Source of the DNA: G963662605 sp963667005
GTDB lineage: Bacteria; Bacteroidota; Ignavibacteria; Ignavibacteriales; Ignavibacteriaceae
Length of the DNA stretch: 64,000 nucleotides
Direction of reading: 5' to 3'
NCBI GenBank assembly: GCA_963667005.1
Contig: OY762937.1
Span: 1,798,001-1,862,000, forward strand
The translations under genes were made by a program, and so were the position numbers. Every line of letters begins with the position of its first letter. The stretch's first letter is position 1. Shown piece by piece: positions 38,274-46,220 of this stretch. The notes beneath the pieces are model-generated. The model saw only the letters and a program-made list of their open reading frames with translations, was not told the origin of the DNA and did no database searches.

Positions 38274-38677
38274 CTGGTTTCTCTTGCGTAGGAATCTCTT
38301 GTTTCGCAAATCGTGACAGTAACTGCTGAAACTTGTGGTGGCAGACTGCTTGCTGTAATTCTATCTAGAAAATAAGCGCAGATATTTTCTGCAGTCGAAT
38401 GAGCATCGTGAATAATCATTTTTGAATTTAGCTTTGTAAGTGCCTCTATCAACGCTGTGTCATTCTTATGAACCATAAAACCATGATCAAGACTTTCAAC
38501 GATAGGTTGTACTATCAGTTTTAGGTCGTAATAGTCCAGCAATATCCCATTTGCATCTACCTCACCTTCAAGCTCAATGATCGCTTTGTAGGAATGTCCG
38601 TGCAGGTTGATACATTTACCGTTATGGAAGGGGAGCCGGTGACCCATTTCCCAGTTAAATTCTTTCGCTATTTTCAT
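38252..38677 (-). CDS. queD: QueD, 6-carboxy-5,6,7,8-tetrahydropterin synthase
   Basis: Second step of the preQ0/queuosine pathway. Zinc ligands H13, H26 and H28 (in the HGHSY motif), catalytic C22, and the DHGF pair D64-H65 are present, plus AHSTAENICAYF later. 141 residues. The alternative PTPS (biopterin) or folate role is less likely because queE is directly upstream and the Cys is in the QueD position. Excellent ribosome site (GAGGAG). The end overlaps truA. Confidence 0.93.
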   Translation of the reverse strand: MKIAKEFNWEMGHRLPFHNGKCINLHGHSYKAIIELEGEVDANGILLDYYDLKLIVQPIVESLDHGFMVHKNDTALIEALTKLNSKMIIHDAHSTAENICAYFLDRITASSLPPQVSAVTVTICETRDSYARETRCIKHHS

Positions 38678-39322
38678 TTATACTCCTCGTGCGTCCGGTG
38701 CCCAGATGTATTTATGCATCTGTAATTGAAACCGGACATTCAGGTTATCTTGTAAAATCCAATTCGTTAGCTCTTTAAGGTCAATCTCTCCAAAGACTGG
38801 GGAAAATAGTACCTGGCATTTTTCCGTCAGTGAATATTGTGATAAAATATTTTTTGCCCAATCATAATCTTCTTTGGTTCCGATAACAAACTTCACTTCG
38901 TCCGTAGTTTTCAGCACGGATATATTATCATAATAATTCTTCCGCTCCATTTTGCTTGATGGACACTTTAGATCCATAATGATCTTTACCCGCTTGTCTA
39001 CGTCGGCAATAGGCAGACTTCCGCCTGTTTCAAGAAGCACCGTATAACCTGCATCCGCGAGTTGTGTCATCAGCTCAAGAGAGGCTTTTTGCATCAGCGG
39101 CTCGCCGCCGGTCACTTCAATGAGTTTTGTTTTATACTTCTTAACCTCATTGATGATTTGCTCAATCGTCATATCACTGCCTTCATAAAAGGCATATTCG
39201 GTATCGCAATATGAACACCGCAAATTACAAAAGGTCAAACGGACAAATACACACGGCAAGCCCGCGAACGTGCTCTCACCCTGGATAGAGTGAAAAATTT
39301 CATTAATTGTTAAGGAACTCAT
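38678..39322 (-). CDS. queE: QueE, 7-carboxy-7-deazaguanine synthase
   Basis: Radical SAM enzyme converting carboxytetrahydropterin to CDG in queuosine synthesis. The [4Fe-4S] triad is C32-x3-C36-x2-C39 in TFCNLRCSYCD; the TGGEPLMQ segment (about 74-81) follows. 214 residues. Directly adjacent to queD (0 nt between the queE stop and the queD start) and coupled to marC by a 4-nt overlap. QueC and QueF are not in the window. Confidence 0.93.
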   Translation of the reverse strand: MSSLTINEIFHSIQGESTFAGLPCVFVRLTFCNLRCSYCDTEYAFYEGSDMTIEQIINEVKKYKTKLIEVTGGEPLMQKASLELMTQLADAGYTVLLETGGSLPIADVDKRVKIIMDLKCPSSKMERKNYYDNISVLKTTDEVKFVIGTKEDYDWAKNILSQYSLTEKCQVLFSPVFGEIDLKELTNWILQDNLNVRFQLQMHKYIWAPDARGV

Positions 39323-39918
39323 TTGCCGGCGGTAAAATGAAGAATGCTGTTTGAAATGCCTTCACGCATCATCATCACGGCAATTGCAGCAAGTAACAGA
39401 GATGCGATTTTTGCGAACGCTTTGGTTCCGCCTATTCCCATTATCTGAATAACAAAACGGGAATAATACAAGATGAACCAAACAAAAATAAAGTTGATAA
39501 GCATTGAAGCGATTGTAGGAATAAATCCGTATTTATCAACGAGAATAAGAATCGTGGTCAGTGCTGCCGGTCCGATGATAAGTGGAATGCCGAGCGGCAC
39601 AATGCCGATTTTAGCATCGGGTTTCTTTCGTTCATCAGATGAAAACAGTATATCACTTATGGAGAGAATGAGAAGAATGATACCTCCGGCGATGCGGAAA
39701 TCATCTACCGTAATACCGATAAACTTCAAAATGAGTTTACCGCCGAAGAGGAAAATTATGGCAATAATAAACGCGGCAATGACTGCTTCAATAAGCAGGC
39801 GTTTTTTGTCTTTTTCGGAAAAATCTTCGGTGAGTCCTAAAAATATCGGGACAGTGCCTATTACATCAATAGCAACAAAAAGAGGAATAAACGAAAGCAG
39901 AAAATTATCGAAACTCAC
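39319..39918 (-). CDS. MarC-family integral membrane protein
   Basis: 199 residues with six predicted membrane helices, including FIPLFVAIDVIGTVPIFLGL (about 10-29) and PLGIPLIIGPAALTTILIL (about 104-122), both typical of the MarC/UPF0056 family. The family is widespread and its function is not firmly known; the original link to multiple antibiotic resistance was not supported later. GTG start. First gene of the marC-queE-queD-truA operon; 94 nt from tRNA-Pro. Confidence 0.88.
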   Translation of the reverse strand: MSFDNFLLSFIPLFVAIDVIGTVPIFLGLTEDFSEKDKKRLLIEAVIAAFIIAIIFLFGGKLILKFIGITVDDFRIAGGIILLILSISDILFSSDERKKPDAKIGIVPLGIPLIIGPAALTTILILVDKYGFIPTIASMLINFIFVWFILYYSRFVIQIMGIGGTKAFAKIASLLLAAIAVMMMREGISNSILHFTAGK

Positions 39919-40012
39919 ATTATACCCAAAGTTGTCGTATTATTTTATTGAAACAGACCTGTCGAAAGCAGTTATTGAGGAAGTCTATGCTTCCCGAATC
40001 GGAAAATTAGTG

Positions 40013-40087
40013 TCGGGGTGATAGGATTCGAACCTACGACCTCTTCGTCCCGAACGAAGCGCGCTAGCCGGGCTGCGCTACACCCCG
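40013..40087 (-). tRNA. tRNA-Pro (anticodon CGG)
   Basis: Reading the minus strand, the acceptor stem is CGGGGTG / CACCCCG with discriminator A, the D arm has AGCGCAGCCCGGCTAGCGCG, the anticodon arm is CTTCG-TTCGGGA-CGAAG giving anticodon CGG, and the T arm contains GGTTCGAATCC. No CCA is encoded. 75 nt. Confidence 0.95.
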
Positions 40088-40476
40088 AAATTTAGCTTAC
40101 TAATATACCGAAAAATCGGTTGAAAACAAAGACTTTGCGGATTCGGCAATAGAAAATCTGCTGGAGTTTTCATTTCCTAACCCATGAGCTAAGAGTCTGT
40201 TGCGCAATACAGATACGCTCAGGAACGGCGGAGCCGTGATAGCTTAGTAGAAAAATCACGGCACCATATCAGAGAGCTCCGTCAGGAGCGGCTCACTTAC
40301 ATCGAAATTTGATAGATAATTGAGCCGTGCCCCCGCCTGAATGCCAGCGGCGGGCAGGTGCGGCACTCGATTTAATTATATCAATATTGTTCTACTAAGC
40401 TGCCGCGCCTCCGGCGCTCATGAGTTCTGCAACACGCTCTTAACTCATGGGTTAGGGAATATAAAGCACTATTTGT
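40088..40476. other. 389-nt intergenic region, mostly one palindromic element
   Basis: Between tRNA-Pro and the SpmAB-like gene, both on the minus strand. The first ~85 nt are A/T rich and should contain the tRNA promoter. The rest is the large inverted-repeat element listed at 40174-40458. No open reading frame. Confidence 0.75.
40174..40458. repeat. 285-nt large palindromic element, CCTAACCCATGAG ends
   Basis: The outer arms TTCCTAACCCATGAGCTAAGAG (40174-40195, shown as one 22-nt end) and its reverse complement at 40437-40458 match at 20 of 22 bases. The arms continue inward imperfectly: each side then has a GTTGCxxAA-like stretch, a GGCGGAGCC/GCGCCGGAGGCGC-like hairpin and CTTAGTAGAA. The centre has GCTCCGTCAGGAGC and GCCAGCGGCGGGC hairpins and a GAGCCGTG pair. 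So it is a nested, cruciform-capable sequence with no coding capacity. Ends are shared with the short repeat at 9867-9925. Confidence 0.78.
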
Positions 40477-42105
40477 CTATACACCAAATAGCATTCTGAC
40501 TATAAACAATGCTCCCAAAACTCCGGCAACATCGGCAAGTAATCCTGCTGCGAGGGCATGGCGTGTACGCTTAATATTAACTGCTCCGAAATAGACTGCC
40601 AGAACGTAAAACGTCGTTTCACTGCTTCCGTAGAATGTTGAGGTAAGTACGCCGATAAACGAATCCGGCCCGTGGACGGACATAATTTCTGCCATTACGC
40701 CCAAAGCGCCGCTTCCTGAGAGGGGACGCATCAAAGCCATAGGCAATGCCTCGGCAGGCATTCCGATGGGGTCTGTGATGTGTCTAAAGCCGTAAATAAG
40801 CCAATCCATAGCCCCACCCGACCTGAATATACCGATCGCGACGAGCATCGCTACCAGATAGGGTATTATTCTTATGGCTATATTAAAACCTTCTTTTGCG
40901 CCTTCTATGAACTTTTCGTAGACCTTGACCTTTTTCAACATTCCATAGCCGATGAAGAACAGGATAAGGAAAGGGATGGCGAATATACTTACTAATTGAA
41001 GCGCATCCTTCAAGGAATTCGAGCTCGAACCTGCCGCCGATTTCATGGAGATTAATCCCGTCGCAACGAGAATGAATGGAATAGCGATAATTCCTAGAAG
41101 AACAACAAAGCTCTTCCACTTTTCACTAAACAATGCTGAGACAGATTTACCTTTTAACGGAAAGTTCTCTAAAATTTTTGCAGATAGAATACCGACGATG
41201 GTCGCGCAAAATGAACCGAAAAGTGAAGTGCCGATGATGATCGCCGGCTGTGAGCTCCCAGCCGTTGCACGCAAGGCAATGGCAGTCGCAGGAATCAAAG
41301 TCATTCCGGCTGTGTTGATGGCAAGGAACGTGCACATTGCGTTTGTCGCTGTGCCTTTGTCTTTATTCAATGTATCAAGTTCTTCCATTGCTTTCAGGCC
41401 GAATGGAGTTGCCGCGTTCCCCAGTCCAAGTATATTTGCGGATATGTTCATCACAATTGAGCCTATTGCAGGATGATCGGCGGGGACATCGGGAAAAAGA
41501 AATCTTGTCAGAGGACGCAAGCCCTTTGCTAAAAAGCGGATGATGCCTGCATCCTCAGCAATTTTCATGATGCCCAGCCACAGAGCCATTATACCGATTA
41601 GACCAAGAGCAATCTCAACAGCAGTTTCTGCATAGTGGAGTGATGCCGAGGTGACGTCCTTCATCTTGACAAACGAGACTTCCTCAAAATACAAATTAGC
41701 AGATAACACATTTTGCTGCGAGTTTATGCTGGTTAACTCCAGCTCACCGGTAATATCATTTTCCTTTCCGGAAGCTTTTGCAATTTCAGTTAACTTCGAA
41801 GGAACATCATTGTTAATTATCCAGGAAACCGGAATTCTCTTTGTGTGTAGGGATGTATCCAATTGTGTTTGAAACATGATATCACTGCCGGCCTGCTCAT
41901 TAAAATGTCCTGCATATTCAGTCCGGTGAATAATAATGTTTGCGTCAATCTTCTTTTGTGATGCTGCGGCATTGCCTTTGAGGACAATAGTAACAGGTAT
42001 GGGAGTTCCGTTTTTATACGGGTCGTGCATTTTATTCTGAATATCCGTCGTTAAAGCGGCGGCTAATCCCAGAATTATAAGAGCTGTCCAAACATAATTC
42101 AGCAT
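40477..42105 (-). CDS. SpmA/SpmB-type nucleoside-recognition membrane protein, fused
   Basis: 542 residues. Two Gate (nucleoside recognition) domains in one chain, as in SpmA-SpmB fusions: the first around ALGLIGIMALWLGIMKIAEDAG to about 310 (with LGLGNAATPFGLKAMEEL), the second from about 400 to the end (PMALMRPLSGSGALGVM and STFYGSSETTFYVLAVYFG). After the first membrane segment (5-22), an extra ~130-residue soluble part (about 25-160) precedes the Gate domains. It probably moves a small molecule or ion across the inner membrane; this is a non-sporulating lineage, so the spore name should not be taken as its role. Confidence 0.85.
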   Translation of the reverse strand: MLNYVWTALIILGLAAALTTDIQNKMHDPYKNGTPIPVTIVLKGNAAASQKKIDANIIIHRTEYAGHFNEQAGSDIMFQTQLDTSLHTKRIPVSWIINNDVPSKLTEIAKASGKENDITGELELTSINSQQNVLSANLYFEEVSFVKMKDVTSASLHYAETAVEIALGLIGIMALWLGIMKIAEDAGIIRFLAKGLRPLTRFLFPDVPADHPAIGSIVMNISANILGLGNAATPFGLKAMEELDTLNKDKGTATNAMCTFLAINTAGMTLIPATAIALRATAGSSQPAIIIGTSLFGSFCATIVGILSAKILENFPLKGKSVSALFSEKWKSFVVLLGIIAIPFILVATGLISMKSAAGSSSNSLKDALQLVSIFAIPFLILFFIGYGMLKKVKVYEKFIEGAKEGFNIAIRIIPYLVAMLVAIGIFRSGGAMDWLIYGFRHITDPIGMPAEALPMALMRPLSGSGALGVMAEIMSVHGPDSFIGVLTSTFYGSSETTFYVLAVYFGAVNIKRTRHALAAGLLADVAGVLGALFIVRMLFGV

Positions 42106-42307
42106 GTGATAATCCGCGAATAAATATTGTTTAGGGAAAACAAATGTAAATGTATTTTACAAAATAATGGATTTCCTGATTAAGTGCGGGAAAAATCATA
42201 TTTTAGACAAATTTTATTAACCGAAATTTCTCTTTTAATTGTCTCATGAACCCTGTAATTTTCATCCATCCGCAACGCTATTTAAACACACGATATTAGG
42301 AAATGAC

Positions 42308-42820
42308 ATGCAAAAAAATGTTTACAGAAAAGTAGAAGATTTTCTGAGTGTTTGGGAGTATGAATCTCAGATGACACTCAAGATGTTCGCCAACCTCACC
42401 GATGAATCCTTACAGCAAAAAGCAGTGCCCGAAGGCAGGGCGCTTGGCATGCTTGCCTGGCATATAGTTTTGTCCGTTGGTGAAATGATGAGTAAAGCGG
42501 GATTACAGCCGGACTGTCCGGCAGAAGATGCTCCCGCACCCAAAAGCGCCAAAGAAATACATGATACTTATAAAAAGGCATCGGAATCGGTCTATTCACA
42601 AATAAAATCTCAGTGGACAGATGCAACATTGGAAGAAGAAGACAACATGTACGGCGAACTATGGAAAAAAGGAGCAACGATACACGCATTGGTTTCTCAT
42701 CAAGCGCATCATCGCGGACAGTTGACCGTCTATATGAGAATTGCAGGACTATCAGTCCCCGGTGCTTACGGACCTTCGCGTGAAGAATGGGCAACTTTTG
42801 GTATGACAGCTCCCGAATAA
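42308..42820 (+). CDS. DinB-family four-helix-bundle protein
   Basis: 170 residues from the ATG at 42308 (AGGAAA upstream; a TTG at 42239 is not needed). DinB/YfiT-like metal-binding bundle: candidate ligands H52 in AWHIVLSVGEM and H131/H135 in HQAHHRGQL, the usual three-His pattern. Such proteins are often thiol-dependent transferases or hydrolases (bacillithiol, mycothiol, glutathione); the substrate here is unknown. Stands alone with no close same-strand neighbours. Confidence 0.88.
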   Translation: MQKNVYRKVEDFLSVWEYESQMTLKMFANLTDESLQQKAVPEGRALGMLAWHIVLSVGEMMSKAGLQPDCPAEDAPAPKSAKEIHDTYKKASESVYSQIKSQWTDATLEEEDNMYGELWKKGATIHALVSHQAHHRGQLTVYMRIAGLSVPGAYGPSREEWATFGMTAPE

Positions 42821-43049
42821 GCCGGCCGCATCGGCAGTGGTGGATAATTGACGTATACCGAATATTTTATTAAATTGGAATATGAATATTGTTCGCTACA
42901 GATGAGCATTTCGAGGGGTTTTTTAAGTAATACAGGAAGAATTTTTTCGAAATAAAGTTTTCGTAATAGAATTTTTTTGGGGATTTACTTAAATGTATGG
43001 GTTATCTGTGCAGGCATAAAAATTTTTTCAAAATAAATGTAGAAGTACT

Positions 43050-43805
43050 ATGAATAATATTTTTGATTTGACTGGAAAAGTTGCCATCGTAACAGGTGGA
43101 AGTACCGGTTTAGGACAAGGAATGTCCAAAGGTCTTGCTGCGGCAGGAGCTAAAATAGTATTGGTTGATTATGTATCCTCAGAAGAAACCCAAAAACAAA
43201 TTATCGCCGCAGGTGGAGATGCTCATGTCATCGTTGCCGATTTAACAAAGAAAAGTGAAATAGAACGAATTGTCCCGGAAACTATTGAAAAATATGGAAC
43301 CGTAGACATTTTGGTAAACAACGCCGGTATCATTCGCCGCACACCAATCCTCGAATTCTCGGAGAAAGATTGGGACGATGTAATGAATCTTAATTCCAAA
43401 ACCGTATTCCTTTTAAGCCAGCTTGCAGCAAAAGTCATGGTCGAAAAAGGATATGGAAAAGTAATCAACATTGCGTCACTCTTGAGTTTTCAAGGTGGTA
43501 TCTGGGTGCCTTCATACGCTGCAAGCAAGGGCGCAGTTGCTCAGATAACTAAGGCATTTGCAAATGAGTTGGGTTCGAAGGGATTGAATTTTAATGCAAT
43601 TGCTCCTGGTTATATGGTCACAAACAATACGACCAATATCCGTGCAAACGAAGAGCGATTCAAATCCATTAGCGAAAGAATTCCGGCAGGACGCTGGGGA
43701 ACACCTGAAGATGTTGCCGGTCCATGCGTATTCTTAGCCTCACACGCTTCAGACTACTTGAACGGACACGTTCTGCTTGTCGACGGCGGCTGGATGGCCC
43801 GTTAA
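43050..43805 (+). CDS. kduD: KduD-like short-chain dehydrogenase
   Basis: SDR oxidoreductase, 251 residues. NAD(P)-binding GGSTGLGQG (16-24), NNAGI motif (90-94), and catalytic S143, Y156, K160 in SYAASKG. Closest in pattern to 2-deoxy-D-gluconate (5-keto-4-deoxyuronate) 3-dehydrogenase, which acts in pectin/uronate breakdown; SDR substrate calls by eye are weak. No other uronate genes are adjacent, though a pectin-lyase-like gene fragment lies at about 62 kb. Has its own terminator. Confidence 0.85.
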   Translation: MNNIFDLTGKVAIVTGGSTGLGQGMSKGLAAAGAKIVLVDYVSSEETQKQIIAAGGDAHVIVADLTKKSEIERIVPETIEKYGTVDILVNNAGIIRRTPILEFSEKDWDDVMNLNSKTVFLLSQLAAKVMVEKGYGKVINIASLLSFQGGIWVPSYAASKGAVAQITKAFANELGSKGLNFNAIAPGYMVTNNTTNIRANEERFKSISERIPAGRWGTPEDVAGPCVFLASHASDYLNGHVLLVDGGWMAR

Positions 43806-43818
43806 ATAGTTTTATGTA

Positions 43819-43845
43819 GAGGCCGGAAATATTCGGCCTCTTTTG
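43819..43845 (+). terminator. Terminator after the SDR gene
   Basis: Stem GAGGCCG ... CGGCCTC with an 8-nt A/T loop followed by TTTTG, 14 nt after the stop. Confidence 0.82.
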
Positions 43846-43883
43846 TTATATTTCGAATATCAATTAGACTCAGGGGAGTTAAC

Positions 43884-45419
43884 ATGAGATATAATCGCAT
43901 TCTATTTGTATTCTTGTCTTTTTTTATTGCTGCATTCAATTATGCCCAAAACCTTGGTCAATTTCCCACTATGGATGGCGGATTTGAAAATGAATCCGAT
44001 ACTGTTTTGCATCTTAATACAATCGCATCCGGGGCAACCTCATCGCATTGGGCAATAACATCTAACTACGGACAACATAAGATTTTTCACGAAAACGGAA
44101 GGTCGGGACCATCATTTCTCCGTATAGACCTTTCGTCGGGCAGTACAAAAGATATTGAATCCCCATCGGTATCCGGCGACGGTTCAATCAGAGCGCTCTC
44201 CTCTATAATCAACACGTTTTATTATACGATACAGTTCTACTACCGGACATCAAGTAATACTAAGCCTGTACTCATTAAGCGTATCGGTATCGGAAGCGAC
44301 GGGCGGTATACGATTAATTCCGATACAGTCACGCTTTCAGCAACAAATGGTGTCTGGAAAAAAGTTGCACGATCTGTTCCGGCGGCTGTTTCAAATATAA
44401 ATCCACGGTATGGTATTGGATATATACGTTGCTCGGCCGACACCGTTGATGTTGATATTGACGACTTTGCTGTGTATGCCGCTGCGCAAGTTGATACAAT
44501 TCCACCGGGTGCACCGACGAGTGCGGCAATTATCATGGCAACTTCGAATGCTTTAACGCTGAGATGGAATGCGCCTGCGGCCGGAACAGATACCGGCGGC
44601 TATATTATCGTCCGCAGTCTGAGAGCACAATCACATACTCCGAATGTTAACGGGATTTATAAGGAGGGGAATCATATATCTACTGACGAAACGGTTGTTT
44701 ATGCTGGCCAGGATACAATTTTTTCCGATACTGGCTTAGTTTCGGCAACAACGTATTATTACAAAATCTATACGACTGATAAAGCATATAATTATTCTGA
44801 TGGAATAGAGCTTAATGGCTCAACACGCAATGACAAATTGATTGCAAACGTAAAATTAATTCCGCAAGGACTATACAACACTTTAAAACAATGTCTGCGA
44901 CGGACGGACTCTGTTACAGTTTGCCTGGCGTCAGCACTTTCGCCTTATCAAATTGTGGATTCAACTATTTGTTGCCTGGATTCGGTTTCTTTCACTGCCG
45001 GCGCTCTATTTGCCAATGCTAAGTCAGGTAATTATTATATTGTAATCAAACATTGTGCTTCAATCGAAACATGGAGTTCGGAGGCATTACAGTTTAGTAC
45101 AGGTGATACCTTGTTTTATGATTTTACGACGGGTGTCGAAAAGGCATTCGGAAGCAATCTGGTGCAGATGGGCTCAAAACTTTGTATTTACAGTGGCGAT
45201 GTCAATCAGGATGGGTATATTGACCCTCTGGATATATCTCTCATTGATATGGATTCCTTCAATTACACATCCGGTAAGGTGGCGACTGATTTGAACGGGG
45301 ATGGTTATGTTGATCCTCTGGATTTATCAATCGCTGATCAGAACTCATATGATTATGTAGGTGTAAAAAGACCCGTAACTGCCGGACTTAAGAAACCCGG
45401 CAGTCAAAGGTGTAAATAG
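43884..45419 (+). CDS. Secreted protein with Fn3-like and dockerin-like EF-hand repeats
   Basis: 511 residues. Signal peptide about 1-21 (MRYNRILFVFLSFFIAAFNYA). An N-terminal beta-sandwich of carbohydrate-binding type (about 30-205), an Fn3-like domain beginning at PPGAPTSAAIIMATSNALTL (about 209-), then a variable part, and finally a dockerin type-I-like pair: GDVNQDGYIDPLDISLID (about 437) and TDLNGDGYVDPLDLSIAD (about 470), each a Ca-binding loop with D/N/D and the following helix. It ends GSQRCK with no T9SS tail motif. Ca2+-dependent; role unknown. It converges tail-to-tail with the next gene, 3 nt apart. Confidence 0.85.
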   Translation: MRYNRILFVFLSFFIAAFNYAQNLGQFPTMDGGFENESDTVLHLNTIASGATSSHWAITSNYGQHKIFHENGRSGPSFLRIDLSSGSTKDIESPSVSGDGSIRALSSIINTFYYTIQFYYRTSSNTKPVLIKRIGIGSDGRYTINSDTVTLSATNGVWKKVARSVPAAVSNINPRYGIGYIRCSADTVDVDIDDFAVYAAAQVDTIPPGAPTSAAIIMATSNALTLRWNAPAAGTDTGGYIIVRSLRAQSHTPNVNGIYKEGNHISTDETVVYAGQDTIFSDTGLVSATTYYYKIYTTDKAYNYSDGIELNGSTRNDKLIANVKLIPQGLYNTLKQCLRRTDSVTVCLASALSPYQIVDSTICCLDSVSFTAGALFANAKSGNYYIVIKHCASIETWSSEALQFSTGDTLFYDFTTGVEKAFGSNLVQMGSKLCIYSGDVNQDGYIDPLDISLIDMDSFNYTSGKVATDLNGDGYVDPLDLSIADQNSYDYVGVKRPVTAGLKKPGSQRCK

Positions 45420-45422
45420 GGA

Positions 45423-46076
45423 TTAATAATAGAAGCGAACGCCGACACGAGTCATTAAGCCGCGCATGTCATAGCTTCTTTCAAAAGTTCTGGTTCTGCC
45501 GGTTCTATCATCATGAACCTCATACTGCCAGCTTGGTTCTGATGAGTGATAATTAAGTTCGAAAATAAGTTCAGAATTTGTTCCGAGTGGATAAATAATA
45601 CCAGCTCCGGCTCTCCAGCTAAAATCTACGGCACCTTTTGTATTGCCATCGTCTGGATTTGAATAATCTTTGTAGGAGATGAACAGGAAATCTAATCCAA
45701 GCCCTACGCTGCCGAACACCCGCAGTTTGCTATCCTTGATAGGGAAGTTTGCCTCCATAGTAAAATGAGTAGGGAAATTATACAGGGTGGTTTTCGCCAG
45801 CAATTCGTTTGTCGTTCCGATATTGCCGTTAAAATCATTCAATTCCGATACGAAATTTTCATCAGTATATGTTTTGTGAAACCAGTCAATTTCCCAGCCG
45901 ATGTCAAAATTTCTGTCTATGCTGCGCTCCCATTGATAGCCCAGAACGAAACCGGCATCAGTAACCTGAGGCACCTGCACACCGAATTTTATTGCCCCCG
46001 AATTGTCCTGCCCGAATATAAATGTTGAAATAAGGAAAAATGCCGCACAAAACCAAGTGACCGGAGAAAATCTCAT
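45423..46076 (-). CDS. Predicted outer-membrane beta-barrel protein
   Basis: 217 residues from the ATG at 46076 (GAGGAGC upstream). Signal peptide about 1-22 (MRFSPVTWFCAAFFLISTFI then FGQ). Body alternates polar and hydrophobic strands (GFVLGYQWERSID, NFDIGWEIDWFHKTY, LRVFGSVGLGLDFLFISY, FSWRAGAGIIYPLG) and ends with an aromatic residue (RVGVRFYY), the usual BAM signal. No family name. Likely an 8-strand barrel. Confidence 0.82.
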   Translation of the reverse strand: MRFSPVTWFCAAFFLISTFIFGQDNSGAIKFGVQVPQVTDAGFVLGYQWERSIDRNFDIGWEIDWFHKTYTDENFVSELNDFNGNIGTTNELLAKTTLYNFPTHFTMEANFPIKDSKLRVFGSVGLGLDFLFISYKDYSNPDDGNTKGAVDFSWRAGAGIIYPLGTNSELIFELNYHSSEPSWQYEVHDDRTGRTRTFERSYDMRGLMTRVGVRFYY

Positions 46077-46220
46077 CTGCTCCTCAAGAATATGAAAAAA
46101 TATATCCAATATAAGAAAGATTGGGTTTTAAATACAGTCATTAGTTTGACACGCAAGCCGTATTCCGTGGTGGAAGTTTACGGTACAACTTGCTATTTGA
46201 TTATTATGTTGATTCTATTC

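Noticed and set aside
38274..38309. Longer truA start inside queD
   Set aside because: The extra 12 residues are basic and have no TruA similarity; the downstream ATG has a better ribosome site.
39473..40021. 182-codon plus-strand frame opposite marC
   Set aside because: Antisense to a membrane protein gene; runs into tRNA-Pro and lacks a ribosome site.
40174..40458. CRISPR array or attachment site
   Set aside because: The repeats are inverted, not direct, and there are no regular spacers or cas genes.
40477..42105. Evidence for sporulation
   Set aside because: The Gate-domain fusion is common in non-sporulating bacteria, and no other spore gene is present.
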